The notes: generated from the sequence alone by a model not told the origin. Positions 49,043 to 58,755 are shown, numbered from the stretch's first letter. The stretch is DNA of 64,000 nt from Nocardioides marmorisolisilvae (GCF_003725775.1 NZ_RJSG01000002.1:1082400-1146399), one strand, 5' to 3'. Numbers and translations are program-made.

Positions 49043-50239
49043 GTGACTGGACGCCTGTTCACCTCGGAGTCCGTGACCGAAGGTCACCCGGACAAGATCG
49101 CCGACCAGATCAGCGACACCGTGCTGGACGCACTGCTGACCGACGACCCGCACAGCCGTGTCGCCGTCGAGACGCTGATCACCACGGGCCTGGTCGTCGT
49201 CGCCGGCGAGGTGACCACCAAGACCTACGCCCCGATCGCCCAGCTGGTGCGCGCGAAGATCCTGGACATCGGCTACGACGCCTCCGAGAAGGGCTTCGAT
49301 GGCGCGTCCTGCGGCGTCCAGATCGCCATCGGCGCGCAGTCCCCGGACATCGCCCAGGGCGTGGACAAGGGCTTCGAGGCCCGCGTCGACGGTTCCGGCG
49401 ACGAGCTCGACAGCCAGGGCGCCGGTGACCAGGGCCTCATGTTCGGCTACGCCTGCGACGACACCGCCGAGCTGATGCCGCTGCCGATCTCGATGGCCCA
49501 GCGCCTCTCCGAGAAGCTGACCGAGGTCCGCAAGAACGGCACGCTGGACTACCTGCGCCCCGACGGCAAGACCCAGGTCACCGTCGAGTACGACGAGAAC
49601 GACCGCCCGGTCCGCGTCGACACCGTGGTCCTCTCCACTCAGCACGCCGAGGGCATCGACCTCGAGAACACGCTGGCCCCGGACATCAAGAAGCACGTGA
49701 TCGACCCGATCCTGGAGACCTTCGACATCCCGTCGGAGGGCTACCGCCTCCTGGTGAACCCGACCGGCAACTTCGTGGTCGGCGGCCCGATGGGTGACGC
49801 CGGTCTGACCGGTCGCAAGATCATCGTCGACACCTACGGCGGCATGGCCCGTCACGGTGGCGGCGCGTTCTCCGGCAAGGACCCGTCCAAGGTCGACCGC
49901 TCGGCCGCGTACGCGATGCGCTGGGTCGCCAAGAACGTCGTCGCGGCCGGCCTGGCCACCCGTTGCGAGGCGCAGGTCGCCTACGCGATCGGCAAGGCCG
50001 CCCCGGTGGGCGTCTTCATCCAGACGTTCGGCACCGGCGTGATCTCCGACGAGGCGATCCAGAAGGCCGTTCTCGAGGTCTTCGACCTGCGCCCGGCCGC
50101 GATCGTGCGCGACCTGGACCTGAAGCGCCCGATCTACGCCAAGACCGCGGCGTACGGTCACTTCGGCCGCGAGCTCCCGGAGTTCTACTGGGAGCGCACC
50201 GACCGGGCCGACGCCCTGAAGGCCGCTGCCGGCATCTGA
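49043..50239 (+). CDS. metK: S-adenosylmethionine synthetase
   Basis: Makes SAM from methionine and ATP (398 aa). Signatures: [20 protein letters not shown] at the N-terminus, [12 protein letters not shown] near 132-143, and the phosphate loop [19 protein letters not shown] near 272-290. Normal length. GTG 49043 with AGGAG upstream. A perfect 16-bp terminator hairpin follows. Confidence 0.97.
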   Translation: MTGRLFTSESVTEGHPDKIADQISDTVLDALLTDDPHSRVAVETLITTGLVVVAGEVTTKTYAPIAQLVRAKILDIGYDASEKGFDGASCGVQIAIGAQSPDIAQGVDKGFEARVDGSGDELDSQGAGDQGLMFGYACDDTAELMPLPISMAQRLSEKLTEVRKNGTLDYLRPDGKTQVTVEYDENDRPVRVDTVVLSTQHAEGIDLENTLAPDIKKHVIDPILETFDIPSEGYRLLVNPTGNFVVGGPMGDAGLTGRKIIVDTYGGMARHGGGAFSGKDPSKVDRSAAYAMRWVAKNVVAAGLATRCEAQVAYAIGKAAPVGVFIQTFGTGVISDEAIQKAVLEVFDLRPAAIVRDLDLKRPIYAKTAAYGHFGRELPEFYWERTDRADALKAAAGI

Positions 50240-50253
50240 TCAACAGGCTGCTG

Positions 50254-50290
50254 ACGAGCCCTCCCGACCACAGCGGTCGGGAGGGCTCGT
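50254..50290 (+). terminator. Terminator of metK
   Basis: ACGAGCCCTCCCGACC (50254-50269) pairs perfectly over 16 bp with 50275-50290 around loop ACAGC, followed by TT. It separates metK from priA, whose start lies 25 bases on. Confidence 0.85.
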
Positions 50291-50314
50291 TGCATGTCGA
50301 GGGCGGCTGGTTGG

Positions 50315-52351
50315 ATGGTGCGCGTGCCCGACCCAGACGACCAGCTCTCGCTGCCGGGGATCGCGCGCGCCGAGGCGCGCAAGGCCAAGCCCCCGGTCGA
50401 GAAGAAGCTCTTCGAGCGGGCCGCGGTGGATCCGGTGGCCCAGGTGCTCGTCGACCTGCCGCTGGCCCACCTGGACCGGCCGTTCGACTACGCGGTGCCG
50501 GCGACGATGGCCGACACAGCCCTGCCGGGCACGCGGGTGAAGGTGCCGTTCGCCGGTCAAGCGGTGGACGGGTTCGTGCTGGCCCGGATCGCGGAGAGCG
50601 AGCACCCGGGACGGTTGCAGCCGTTGCGCCGGGCCGTCTCGGCGGAGCCGGTGCTCGCGCCCGAGATCGCCGAGCTCGTCGGTGACGTCGCGGCGCGCTA
50701 CGCCGGCACCCGCTCCGACGTCCTGCGCCTGGCCGTGCCCGCCCGGCACGCGACCACCGAGAAAGCCGACAGCGTTCCCGCGGGGACCGTCCCGCCCCCG
50801 GACCTGGCGGCGTGGTCGACGTACGAGGGCTCGGCTGCGCTGGCCGGGCTGGCGGCGGGGGAGAGCCCACGTCTCGTCTGGACGGTGGGCCCGGGCGACG
50901 ACGGCATCGAGCTGCTCGCCGACGCGGCCGTGGCAACGGCGTCGGCCGGCCGCGGCGCACTGGTGTGCCTGCCCGACGTCCGCGACGTCGCTCGCCTGGA
51001 CAAGGCCCTGGTGCAACGGCTCGGGAAGGGCCGGCACGTCGTGCTGACCGCGGACGCGGGTCCGGCCAAGCGGTACGCCGCGTTCCTCGCTGTCGCGCGC
51101 GGAGCGGTGCGGATCGTGATCGGGACCCGGGCCGCCGCGTTCGCCCCGGTGCACGACCTCGGCCTGGTCGCGATCTGGGACGACGGCGACGACCTGTACG
51201 CCGAGCCGCGGGCGCCGTACCCGCACACGCGCGAGGTGCTGCTGCTGCGCGCCCAGCGGGCCGAGACCGCCGTCCTGCTGGCTGCCCACGCTCGCAGCGT
51301 GGAGGCTGAGTACCTGGTTCGGAGCGCCTGGGCCACCTCGGTCGCCCTGCCGCGGGACGAGGTCCGCCGCCGGGCAGCCGTGAGCGTCACCGGCGACTCC
51401 GACCTCGACCTCGCCCGGGACCCGCGCGCCCGCAGCAGCCGGCTGCCCAAGGAGGTCTTCGAGGTCCTGCGCGAGGCGCTGACCGTCGGGCCGGTCCTGG
51501 TGCAGACGCCGCGCGCCGGCTACGCCACCCGACTGGCGTGCGAGAGCTGCCGGACGCCGGCGTCGTGCCCGGCGTGCCACGGCCCGCTCCGCATCGGTGC
51601 CGCCCAGGCGCCGCCGAGCTGCACCTGGTGCGGGACGGTCGCGACCGGCTGGAGCTGCCCCGAGTGCGGCGGGCGCGGCCTGCGGGCGCCGGTTCTCGGT
51701 GACCGCCGCACCGCCGAGGAGCTGGGACGGGCGTTCCCCTCGATTCCGGTGCAGACCTCGAGCGCCGAGCGGATCATCGATCGGGTCAGGGCCCGCCCGG
51801 GGATCGTGGTGGCGACCCCCGGCGCCGAGCCCCCAGCCGAGGGCGGCTACGCGGCCGTGGTCCTGCTGGACACCTGGCTTCTGCTCGCGCGATCGGACCT
51901 GCGCGCCGAGGAGGAGGCGCTCCGACGCTGGCTGAACGCGGCAGCGCTGGTCGGTTCCACCGCCGACCGGCCCGGCCGCGTGGTCGCCGTGGGTGACCCC
52001 GCCCGCGGCTCGTTGCAAGCGCTGGTCCGCTGGGACCCGGCCGGTTTCGCCCAACGCGAGATCGCCGAGCGCCAGGAGGCACACCTGCCGCCCGCGTCCC
52101 GGGTCGCGACCCTGACCGGGCCCGCCGAGCTGCTCGAGGGAGCCCTGGCCGTGCTCCAGCTGCCGGCCGGTGCCGAGGTGCTCGGTCCGGTCGAGGTGGG
52201 GGACGGGAGCGAGGAGCAGCGCTACGTCGTCCGGGTCCCGCGCACCGCGGGCGCCCAGCTCTCCGCGGCCCTGGTCGCGCTGCAGGCGAGCCGGTCGGCC
52301 CGCAAGGAGCAGCACCTGCGGGTGGACGTCGACCCCGTGACCCTCGGCTAG
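50315..52351 (+). CDS. priA: Primosomal protein N' (PriA) without helicase motifs
   Basis: Replication restart factor (678 aa from ATG 50315). The N-terminal DNA-binding domain (VLVDLPLAHLDRPFDYAVP) and the paired zinc-binding cysteines (CESCRTPASCPACHG, CTWCG, CPECGG) are intact. The Walker A lysine motif is missing (RLVWTVGPGDDG in its place), and the DEEH box is replaced by AIWDDGDD. This is the known actinobacterial form, thought to lack helicase activity. An in-frame start at 50294 is possible. Confidence 0.9.
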   Translation: MVRVPDPDDQLSLPGIARAEARKAKPPVEKKLFERAAVDPVAQVLVDLPLAHLDRPFDYAVPATMADTALPGTRVKVPFAGQAVDGFVLARIAESEHPGRLQPLRRAVSAEPVLAPEIAELVGDVAARYAGTRSDVLRLAVPARHATTEKADSVPAGTVPPPDLAAWSTYEGSAALAGLAAGESPRLVWTVGPGDDGIELLADAAVATASAGRGALVCLPDVRDVARLDKALVQRLGKGRHVVLTADAGPAKRYAAFLAVARGAVRIVIGTRAAAFAPVHDLGLVAIWDDGDDLYAEPRAPYPHTREVLLLRAQRAETAVLLAAHARSVEAEYLVRSAWATSVALPRDEVRRRAAVSVTGDSDLDLARDPRARSSRLPKEVFEVLREALTVGPVLVQTPRAGYATRLACESCRTPASCPACHGPLRIGAAQAPPSCTWCGTVATGWSCPECGGRGLRAPVLGDRRTAEELGRAFPSIPVQTSSAERIIDRVRARPGIVVATPGAEPPAEGGYAAVVLLDTWLLLARSDLRAEEEALRRWLNAAALVGSTADRPGRVVAVGDPARGSLQALVRWDPAGFAQREIAERQEAHLPPASRVATLTGPAELLEGALAVLQLPAGAEVLGPVEVGDGSEEQRYVVRVPRTAGAQLSAALVALQASRSARKEQHLRVDVDPVTLG

Positions 52352-52365
52352 TCGGAGCCGGCCTC

Positions 52366-52371
52366 TAGACT
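52366..52371 (+). promoter_or_regulatory. -10 box of def
   Basis: TAGACT lies 28 bases before GTG 52400, with GAAGGAG between them as ribosome binding site. No clear -35 at standard spacing. Confidence 0.45.
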
Positions 52372-52399
52372 CGTCCGGTCCAGGAGTGAAGGAGAACGA

Positions 52400-52942
52400 G
52401 TGTCCATCAGGCCGATCCGGTTGTTTGGCGACCCGGTGCTCCGCACGCCCGCGGCCGCGGTGACCTCCTTCGACAAGGAGATCCAGACCCTGGTCGCCGA
52501 CCTGACCGACACGATGCTGGACGCCCCCGGCGCGGGGCTGGCCGCTCCGCAGATCGGCGTGGGTCTGCGGGTCTTCACCTGGAACGTCGAGGGGCAGGTC
52601 GGCCACCTGATCAACCCGGTGCTGACGCTGTCCGACCTGACCCAGGACGGACCGGAGGGCTGCCTGTCGATCCCGGAGCTCTCCATCGACTGCGTCCGGG
52701 CCCAGTCCGTCGTCGCGGCCGGCTTCAACATGCACGGCGACCCGGTCACCATCGAGGGTTCGGACCTGCTGGCCCGCGCGATCCAGCACGAGACCGACCA
52801 CCTCGACGGGATCCTGTTCATCGACCGGCTCAGCCAGGAGTCCCGCAAGGCCGCGATGAAGATCATCCGCGAGTCGGAGTGGTTCGGCCCGGATACCCAG
52901 GTCAAGGTCTCCCCGCACGCGACCAACGGCTTCGGCTTCTGA
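52400..52942 (+). CDS. def: Peptide deformylase
   Basis: Removes the formyl group from nascent N-termini (180 aa). Its three motifs are complete: [10 protein letters not shown] near 45-54, EGCLSIPE near 95-102 with the metal Cys, and QHETDHLDG near 133-141 with the two metal His and catalytic Glu. Adjacent to fmt, the enzyme that adds the formyl group. Its stop overlaps the fmt ATG. Confidence 0.96.
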   Translation: MSIRPIRLFGDPVLRTPAAAVTSFDKEIQTLVADLTDTMLDAPGAGLAAPQIGVGLRVFTWNVEGQVGHLINPVLTLSDLTQDGPEGCLSIPELSIDCVRAQSVVAAGFNMHGDPVTIEGSDLLARAIQHETDHLDGILFIDRLSQESRKAAMKIIRESEWFGPDTQVKVSPHATNGFGF

Positions 52943-53871
52943 TGCGGGTCGTCTTCGCCGGGACGCCCGAACCCGCGCTGCCCGCCCTCCAGGCGATCGC
53001 CGACAGCCCGCACGAGCTGGTCGGGGTGGTGACCCGGCCCGACGCCCCGGCCGGGCGCGGCCGCAAGCTGGTCGCCTCACCGGTCGCGCAGCTCGCCGAG
53101 GAGCTCGGGGTGCCGGTGCTCAAGCCGGACCACCCGCGCGACCCGGAGTTCCAGGAGGCGCTCAAGGCCCTTCGGCCGGACTGCTGCCCGGTCGTCGCGT
53201 ACGGGGCGCTGCTGCCGCAGTCGGCCCTCGACATCCCCACCCATGGCTGGGTGAACCTGCACTTCTCGGTGCTGCCGCAGTGGCGGGGTGCTGCCCCGGT
53301 GCAGCACGCGATCATGGCCGGCGACGAGGTCACCGGCGCGACCACCTTCCGGATCGTCTCCGAGCTGGACGCCGGGCCGACCTTTGGGCTGATGACCCAG
53401 CTGATCCACGACGACGACACCGCGGGCACCCTGCTCGTGAAGCTCGCCGAGGGCGGTGCCGGACTGCTGGTCGCGACCCTGGACGGGATCGAGAACGGCA
53501 GCATCGAGGCCCGTGAGCAGCCGGCGGAGGGGATCACCTTCGCGCCGAAGATCCTGGTCGAGCACGGCCGCATCGACTGGGACGACCCGGCGCTCGGCAT
53601 CGACCGCCGGATCCGCGGGTGCACCCCGGCGCCCGGTGCCTGGACCACGTTCGAGGGCGAGCGGATGAAGGTCGGCCCGGTTCGGATCACCGACCGGGAC
53701 CCGATCGCACCCGGCCTGCTCGAGGTCACCAAGAACGACGTGTACGTCGGCACGGCCACCGCACCGGTCCGTCTGGGCGAGGTCAAGGCGTTCGGCAAGA
53801 AGCAGATGCCGGCCGCCGACTGGGCCCGCGGCGTCCAGATCGAGCCCGGCACGGTGCTAGGCGAGGAATGA
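52942..53871 (+). CDS. fmt: Methionyl-tRNA formyltransferase
   Basis: Formylates initiator Met-tRNA (309 aa). [13 protein letters not shown] at the N-terminus, the catalytic region [24 protein letters not shown] near 103-126, and the C-terminal tRNA-binding domain from about residue 205. ATG 52942 overlaps the def stop. The in-frame upstream ATG at 52879 lies inside def. Confidence 0.96.
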   Translation: MRVVFAGTPEPALPALQAIADSPHELVGVVTRPDAPAGRGRKLVASPVAQLAEELGVPVLKPDHPRDPEFQEALKALRPDCCPVVAYGALLPQSALDIPTHGWVNLHFSVLPQWRGAAPVQHAIMAGDEVTGATTFRIVSELDAGPTFGLMTQLIHDDDTAGTLLVKLAEGGAGLLVATLDGIENGSIEAREQPAEGITFAPKILVEHGRIDWDDPALGIDRRIRGCTPAPGAWTTFEGERMKVGPVRITDRDPIAPGLLEVTKNDVYVGTATAPVRLGEVKAFGKKQMPAADWARGVQIEPGTVLGEE

Positions 53872-53878
53872 TGGCCTG

Positions 53879-54316
53879 ATGGCGCGCAAGGCGAGCGCGA
53901 AGGACGTGGACGCGATCTGCGGCGACCTTCCCGAGAACTGGTTCGGCACCAGCTGGGGCGACGTGCCCACCTGGCTGGTCCCGCACCGGGTCCGCGACGG
54001 CGTCGACAAGGGCCGCGGGTTCGTCCTGTACCGCACGCCGCGCCACGACGCGGTCGACCCGGCAACGGGCGCCGAGTACGACGACCTCCTGGTGATCCGC
54101 ACCGCCAACGCGGACGACAAGCAGGCGCTGGTCGAGGACGACGGACCGTTCTTCACCATCGACCACTTCAAGGGCTACAACGCCGTGCTGGTCCAGCTCT
54201 CCCGGCTCGGCGAGATCACCCGCGACGAGCTGGCCGAGGTGCTGACCGAGGCGTGGCGGGCGTGCGCGCCGAAGTCCCTGGTGAAGACGTTCGATGCCGA
54301 AGGTTCCGGTGCCTAA
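53879..54316 (+). CDS. MmcQ/YjbR family protein
   Basis: A 145-residue protein with the YjbR double-wing-like fold, recognised by DLLVIRTANADDKQALVEDDGPFFTIDHFKGYNAVLVQL and the final LAEVLTEAWRACAPKSLVK. The family is often called DNA-binding, but its role is not established. It starts 7 bases after fmt and overlaps the rsmB start by 23 bases (or 8 if rsmB begins at GTG 54309). Confidence 0.82.
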   Translation: MARKASAKDVDAICGDLPENWFGTSWGDVPTWLVPHRVRDGVDKGRGFVLYRTPRHDAVDPATGAEYDDLLVIRTANADDKQALVEDDGPFFTIDHFKGYNAVLVQLSRLGEITRDELAEVLTEAWRACAPKSLVKTFDAEGSGA

Positions 54317-55619
54317 GGTCGACGGGGCCCGCCTGGTCGCCTTCGACGTGATCCGGGCCGTGGCGGAGAAGGACGCCTACGCCAACCTCGAGCTGTCCCG
54401 GTTGCTGCGCGAGCACCGTCTTGACGGCCGCGACGCCGCGCTGGCCACCGAGCTGGTCGGCGGCACCCTGCGGCTCCAGGGCAGCTACGACGACGTCCTC
54501 GACCGGCTGGCGAAGGGGAAGCTCGACCCGCCGGTACGCGACGCCCTGCGGCTGGGCGCCCACCAGCTGCTCTCCATGCGGGTGCCGACCCACGCCGCGG
54601 TCGCGACCACTGTGGACCTGGTCAAGGACCGGATCGGTCACCGGCCGGCTGGCCTCGTCAACGCGGTGCTGCGCAGGGTGAGCGAGCGGTCGCTCGACGA
54701 CTGGCTCACGAATCGGTCGTTGGCGGCGCGGACGTCCCACCCGCAGTGGATCCTGGATGCCCTGGCCGAGGCCCTCGCCCGCCCGGAGGAGCTCGACGCG
54801 CTGCTCGCCGCCGACAACGAGCGCCCGGGCGTGGTGCTGGTCGCCCGCCCCGGGTTGTGCGACCCGGCCGAGCTGGGCGGCGCTCCCCACCCCGTCTCGC
54901 CGTACGCGGTGCAGCTGGAAGGCGGAGACCCGGGAGCGATCCCCGCGGTCCGAGAGGGCCGTGCCGGGGTCCAGGACGCCGGATCGCAGCTGGTCGCGCT
55001 GCTGCTCGCGCGTGCCGAGGTCGACGGCCGCGACGAGCGCTGGCTCGACGTCTGCGCCGGCCCCGGGGGCAAGGCCGCGCTGCTGGCCGCCATCGCAGCG
55101 GAGCGCGGCGCCCGGGTTCTCGCGAACGAACGACAGCCGCACCGCGCCACGCTCGTCGCCCAGGGTGCCCGCGCTGCCCGGGCCGGACTCGCCGGTGTCA
55201 TTGCGGGGGACGGGACCCGACCCGCCTGGGCCGAGAGCTCGTTCGACCGGGTGCTGGTCGATGCGCCGTGCTCCGGACTCGGTGCGCTACGCCGCCGCCC
55301 GGAGAGCCGTTGGCGCCGCACGGAAGCCGATGTCACCGAGCTCGTGCCGCTCCAGGTGAGCCTGCTCGACTCGGCGGTCGGTGCGCTGCGCCCGGGTGGC
55401 GTCGTCGCGTACGCGACCTGCTCTCCGGTCGTCGCGGAGACCGCCGGCGTCGTGCAGGAGGTTCTGGCCCGACGCCCCGACGCGGAGCTCGTGCCAGCCA
55501 CGTCGTACCTGGAAGGCATCGCGGACGCCGAGAGCGCTCACCTGCCCGGCGCGGTCCAGCTCTGGCCGCACCGGCACGGCACCGACGCGATGTTCGTCGC
55601 CCTGCTGCGCCGCACCTGA
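54294..55619 (+). CDS. rsmB: 16S rRNA (cytosine-5) methyltransferase RsmB
   Basis: SAM-dependent rRNA methyltransferase (441 aa). The N-terminal NusB-like RNA-binding domain spans about 10-135. The Rossmann domain has WLDVCAGPGGKAALLA, and the two catalytic-cycle cysteines lie in VDAPCSGLGALRRRPE and YATCSP. Start is ATG 54294 or GTG 54309 (MPKVDG), the latter giving a shorter overlap. Part of the conserved fmt-rsmB-rpe-rib order. Confidence 0.94.
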   Translation: MPKVPVPKVDGARLVAFDVIRAVAEKDAYANLELSRLLREHRLDGRDAALATELVGGTLRLQGSYDDVLDRLAKGKLDPPVRDALRLGAHQLLSMRVPTHAAVATTVDLVKDRIGHRPAGLVNAVLRRVSERSLDDWLTNRSLAARTSHPQWILDALAEALARPEELDALLAADNERPGVVLVARPGLCDPAELGGAPHPVSPYAVQLEGGDPGAIPAVREGRAGVQDAGSQLVALLLARAEVDGRDERWLDVCAGPGGKAALLAAIAAERGARVLANERQPHRATLVAQGARAARAGLAGVIAGDGTRPAWAESSFDRVLVDAPCSGLGALRRRPESRWRRTEADVTELVPLQVSLLDSAVGALRPGGVVAYATCSPVVAETAGVVQEVLARRPDAELVPATSYLEGIADAESAHLPGAVQLWPHRHGTDAMFVALLRRT

Positions 55620-55637
55620 GGGGTCGTACCGCAGGGC

Positions 55638-55643
55638 TAGCGT
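55638..55643 (+). promoter_or_regulatory. -10 box of the VOC protein gene (leaderless type)
   Basis: TAGCGT ends 7 bases before ATG 55651, with no space for a ribosome binding site. Confidence 0.4.
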
Positions 55644-55650
55644 GGCGGGC

Positions 55651-56058
55651 ATGGCGTACCCGCAGCTTCTGCACACGGTGCTCGACACGACCGACGTCCG
55701 CGGCCTGGCCGAGTTCTACCGGGAGTTCCTCGGCCTGCAGTACCGGCCCGGTGACGAGCCGCCGCTCGACGGTCCGGACGACGAGGACTGGCTGGTGCTG
55801 GTGGGCGAGGACGGCCGACGGCGACTCGCGTTCCAGCTGGTCGACCGGCTGGAGCCGACCACCTGGCCCGAGCACGACGTTCCGATGCAGCTGCACGTCG
55901 ACTACACCGTCCCCGACGTGGCCGAGCTGGAACGCCACCGCGACCGGGCGCTCGCCCTCGGTGCGCGTCTGGTGCTCGACCGCACGGACAACCCGGACGA
56001 GCCGCTCTACGTCCTCGCCGACCCGGCGGGGCACCCGTTCTGCATCTTCGTCGCCTGA
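55651..56058 (+). CDS. VOC-family (glyoxalase/dioxygenase-like) protein
   Basis: A 135-residue two-module vicinal oxygen chelate protein: HTVLDTTDVRGLAEFYREFLGLQY (7-30) and a matching second half ending VLADPAGHPFCIFVA. One potential metal His (H7), a central His in MQLHVDYTV, and a Glu position that is not obvious. Substrate unknown. This gene is not part of the usual rsmB-rpe order and has its own promoter. Confidence 0.85.
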   Translation: MAYPQLLHTVLDTTDVRGLAEFYREFLGLQYRPGDEPPLDGPDDEDWLVLVGEDGRRRLAFQLVDRLEPTTWPEHDVPMQLHVDYTVPDVAELERHRDRALALGARLVLDRTDNPDEPLYVLADPAGHPFCIFVA

Positions 56059-56081
56059 CCGGGCCGCGCGTCCGCGGCCAC

Positions 56082-56087
56082 TAGGAT
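56082..56087 (+). promoter_or_regulatory. -10 box of rpe (leaderless or very short leader)
   Basis: TAGGAT ends 10 bases before ATG 56098. Initiation would be within about 3 bases of the start codon. Confidence 0.4.
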
Positions 56088-56097
56088 CAGAGCCCTC

Positions 56098-56763
56098 ATG
56101 GGAATCCAGATCACGCCCAGCGTCCTGAACGCCGACCTCTCCCGCCTCGCGGACGAGGTCGCCCGCATCCCCAGCTCGGACTGGGTGCACGTGGACGTGA
56201 TGGACGGCCACTTCGTGCCGAACCTGACCATCGGCGTCCCGGTGTTCGAGTCGCTGGTGAAGAACACCGACCTCCCGCTGGATGCCCACCTGATGATCGA
56301 GGACCCCGACCGCTGGGCTCCGGCGTACGCCGAGGCCGGGGCGAAGTCGGTGACCTTCCACGCCGAGGCCGCCAAGGCTCCGGTGCGGCTCGCCCGCGAG
56401 CTGCGCGCCAAGGGCGCCCGCGCGTCGATGGCGCTCAAGCCCGCCACCGGGATCGAGCAGTACGCCGACATGCTCGGCGAGCTCGACATGCTGCTGATCA
56501 TGACCGTCGAGCCAGGCTTCGGCGGCCAGAAGTTCCTCGACGTGTGCCTGCCGAAGATCCGCCGCGCCCGCGAGCTGATCTCGGCCGCCGGCCTCGAGGT
56601 CTGGCTCCAGGTCGACGGGGGAGTCTCCCTGGACACCATCGAGCGCTGCGCCGAGGCCGGCGCCGACGTCTTCGTGGCGGGTTCCGCAGTCTTCTCCGCG
56701 GCCGACCCGGACGCCATGGTCCGCGACCTGAAGAAGGCGGCCGAGGCAACCAACTCGCTGTGA
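56098..56763 (+). CDS. rpe: Ribulose-phosphate 3-epimerase
   Basis: Pentose phosphate TIM-barrel enzyme (221 aa). [14 protein letters not shown] at the N-terminus, the metal and catalytic [16 protein letters not shown] near 36-51, [12 protein letters not shown], and [10 protein letters not shown] with the phosphate loop. It supplies ribulose 5-phosphate, the substrate of the RibB domain encoded downstream. Confidence 0.96.
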   Translation: MGIQITPSVLNADLSRLADEVARIPSSDWVHVDVMDGHFVPNLTIGVPVFESLVKNTDLPLDAHLMIEDPDRWAPAYAEAGAKSVTFHAEAAKAPVRLARELRAKGARASMALKPATGIEQYADMLGELDMLLIMTVEPGFGGQKFLDVCLPKIRRARELISAAGLEVWLQVDGGVSLDTIERCAEAGADVFVAGSAVFSAADPDAMVRDLKKAAEATNSL

Positions 56764-56764
56764 C

Positions 56765-56780
56765 AACCATCTGAGTGGTT
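56765..56780. promoter_or_regulatory. Inverted repeat upstream of the sigma factor gene
   Basis: AACCA-TCTGAG-TGGTT (56765-56780) lies between rpe and the sigma gene. The repeat provides AACC motifs on both strands, and AAC-containing -35 elements are typical of ECF promoters, so autoregulation is possible. This is inference from the short match. Confidence 0.3.
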
Positions 56781-56810
56781 CAACCGCTTTCTCCAGGTGA
56801 GGAGGCGTCG

Positions 56811-57323
56811 ATGAGCGGAACGGTGGTGGTCCAGCACGTGAGCACGGCCGATTTCGACGCTTTCGTCGCCGAGCGCGGTGACGCGCTGTGGCGCAGTGCC
56901 TGGCTGCTCACCGGCGATGCTCATCGGGCCGAGGACCTGGTCCAGACCGCGCTCGGCAAGTGTTGGCCGAAGTTCGAGCGGGTCAGCGCTAACGGCTCCT
57001 TCGAGGCGTACGTACGCCGAACGATGTTCACGACCTACACCGCTTGGTGGCGGCGCCGATGGAACGGCGAAGTGGCCACTGCGACGTTGCCGGAGTCCGC
57101 GACCGTCGCTGCGGATGTCGATGCCCGCACCGACCTGATCTCGGCCCTCGCGACCCTGCCCAAGGGACAAAGGGCCGTCGTCGTGCTCCGCTACTTCGAC
57201 GACCTGACCGAGCAGCAGACCGCGGACGTCCTCGGCTGCACCATCGGCACCGTCAAGAGCCAGACCGCGCGAGCGCTGGTGGCCCTGCGGGCGTCCCGCG
57301 CACTGACCGAGGAGGACGCGTGA
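56811..57323 (+). CDS. ECF sigma-70 factor, SigE family
   Basis: A 170-residue alternative sigma factor. Region 2 with FDAFVAERGDALWRSAWLLTGDAHRAEDLVQTAL (14-47) and WPKFERV, region 4 with LPKGQRAVVVLRYFDDLTEQQTADVLGCTIGTVKSQTARAL near 115-155. It matches the short SigE-family ECF factors of Streptomyces and Nocardioides. ATG 56811 has GAGGAGG 8 bases upstream. An in-frame GTG at 56775 lacks one. The next gene overlaps its stop and probably encodes its membrane partner. Confidence 0.92.
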   Translation: MSGTVVVQHVSTADFDAFVAERGDALWRSAWLLTGDAHRAEDLVQTALGKCWPKFERVSANGSFEAYVRRTMFTTYTAWWRRRWNGEVATATLPESATVAADVDARTDLISALATLPKGQRAVVVLRYFDDLTEQQTADVLGCTIGTVKSQTARALVALRASRALTEEDA

Positions 57324-58735
57324 GCGAGAGCGAGCTGCGCCAACTGCTGACCGATGCCGTGCCCGAGGCGTCTCCGGCAGGGGACCGCGCCGAGGCAGCC
57401 CGGACGTGGGCCCGGCGGCGACGCAACCGCTACGTGGCCGGCGTCAGCATGGCCGCGGTCGCCATCGCCATCGGTATCCCGGTCGGGCTCGCCCAGAGCT
57501 CCCACCAGCGGGTGGAGCCGGCACCGCAGCTGAAGGAGTTCGCGTGCCCGCCGGTCCAGCAGCAACCAGCTGCGCCGCAGTCACTCAGCAGTACGCCGGG
57601 CCGGCTCAGCAACGGCCCCATCGCCGTACGTCTCTGTGGCTCTGACCGCGGATACCAGTCGCCCGTGGACGCCCTGGTCGGACAGGCGGCTGACGATCTC
57701 GCCTCAAGCGTCCGCGCGGTCGGGCCGCAGAAACCTCCCTCGGGCGTTGCTTGCAACTTGGCCCTCATCGAAGGAAGGCGTCTCTCGTTCGTGTTCTCCT
57801 ATCCGGATGGGCACACGGAAGGCGTCACCGTTGATCGAGGCTGCCCTGGCGGCGTGTCGATCGGCAACGGCCAGGTCCGCGGCCTCGCCCAGGACGCGGT
57901 TGCAATCTTCAAGCAGTTCAACGCTGCGCTGCTCGCGCAGCGATTGGGTCAGCAGCCCCCATCAGGTGCCCAGACCACGGTTAGCTGTGCCAGTGGTGAC
58001 CATCTCGGGGACGGGAGGAGCCAGCTCGACCAGGGAGACGTCCCCAGCCTCACCTCTGCGGTGCTGTGCTGGGACGGGAATCTCTTCTCCCAACAGCCGA
58101 CCCAGGAGGACGCGTTCGACCCCCAGGACCTCCGGCTGGTGCTGGACAGGATGAGGAGCGACACGTCCCAGGGTTCGGTCAGGAGGGACTGCGGGAAAGG
58201 CTCGGTGAACTACCGCATCGTGGGGGAGACCGCCTGGGGAGACCGCTATGTGCTCTACGGCGATTGCGGCAGTTTCGAAGTCGGGAGCGGGGACGACTTC
58301 CGGATCTGGAAGCCCCAGGGCGAGGCGGCTGCGATTCTCGCGAAGATGGTCGCAACCGGGAGCACGACGCTCGAACTTCCCGCACCGGCGACATCGGTGG
58401 AGCAGGTGCTGTTCACCTGGGCGGACCTGGTCAACGCGGGCGACCCTCGGGCTGATGACCTCTGGGTCCACGGACAACCGTCCGGGGTCGCAGACGTGAA
58501 CCCGGTCTTCATCTCACCGGGCAAGGGCGATGTGCTGCCGAACGGCCAGCGCGTCACTGCGGTCGCGGGATATGCCCAAGCGGTCGAGATGGATGCCCTG
58601 TGGGGCGACAGCACGGCGACCTGCCCGGACAACCGCGCGAAGACCTTCGTGCTGGTGCGGCAGTCCGACTTCGAGCCGTGGCGGATCTTGTCGTGGTCGG
58701 ATCACGGGTTGTACCAGCACGGTCTCGGCTGCTGA
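57320..58735 (+). CDS. Membrane-anchored extracytoplasmic protein paired with the sigma factor
   Basis: A 471-residue protein with a cytoplasmic N-terminus of about 32 residues (rich in Glu, Asp and Arg), one membrane helix at about 36-53 and a 415-residue extracytoplasmic part with around nine cysteines and no domain I recognise. The layout and GTGA overlap suggest a regulator of the sigma factor, but the N-terminus lacks the HxxxCxxC zinc anti-sigma motif. Codon use is less GC-biased than in flanking core genes, especially from 57740 to 58330. Role not established. Confidence 0.75.
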   Translation: MSESELRQLLTDAVPEASPAGDRAEAARTWARRRRNRYVAGVSMAAVAIAIGIPVGLAQSSHQRVEPAPQLKEFACPPVQQQPAAPQSLSSTPGRLSNGPIAVRLCGSDRGYQSPVDALVGQAADDLASSVRAVGPQKPPSGVACNLALIEGRRLSFVFSYPDGHTEGVTVDRGCPGGVSIGNGQVRGLAQDAVAIFKQFNAALLAQRLGQQPPSGAQTTVSCASGDHLGDGRSQLDQGDVPSLTSAVLCWDGNLFSQQPTQEDAFDPQDLRLVLDRMRSDTSQGSVRRDCGKGSVNYRIVGETAWGDRYVLYGDCGSFEVGSGDDFRIWKPQGEAAAILAKMVATGSTTLELPAPATSVEQVLFTWADLVNAGDPRADDLWVHGQPSGVADVNPVFISPGKGDVLPNGQRVTAVAGYAQAVEMDALWGDSTATCPDNRAKTFVLVRQSDFEPWRILSWSDHGLYQHGLGC

Positions 58736-58741
58736 CCCGGC

Positions 58742-58755
58742 GTGAGGGCCCTCAC
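58742..58755. repeat. Perfect 14-bp palindrome before a mini-ORF
   Basis: GTGAGGGCCCTCAC is fully self-complementary and ends directly before the ATG at 58756, 7 bases after the preceding stop codon. It has no loop, so it would act better as a protein site than as a hairpin. Confidence 0.6.
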
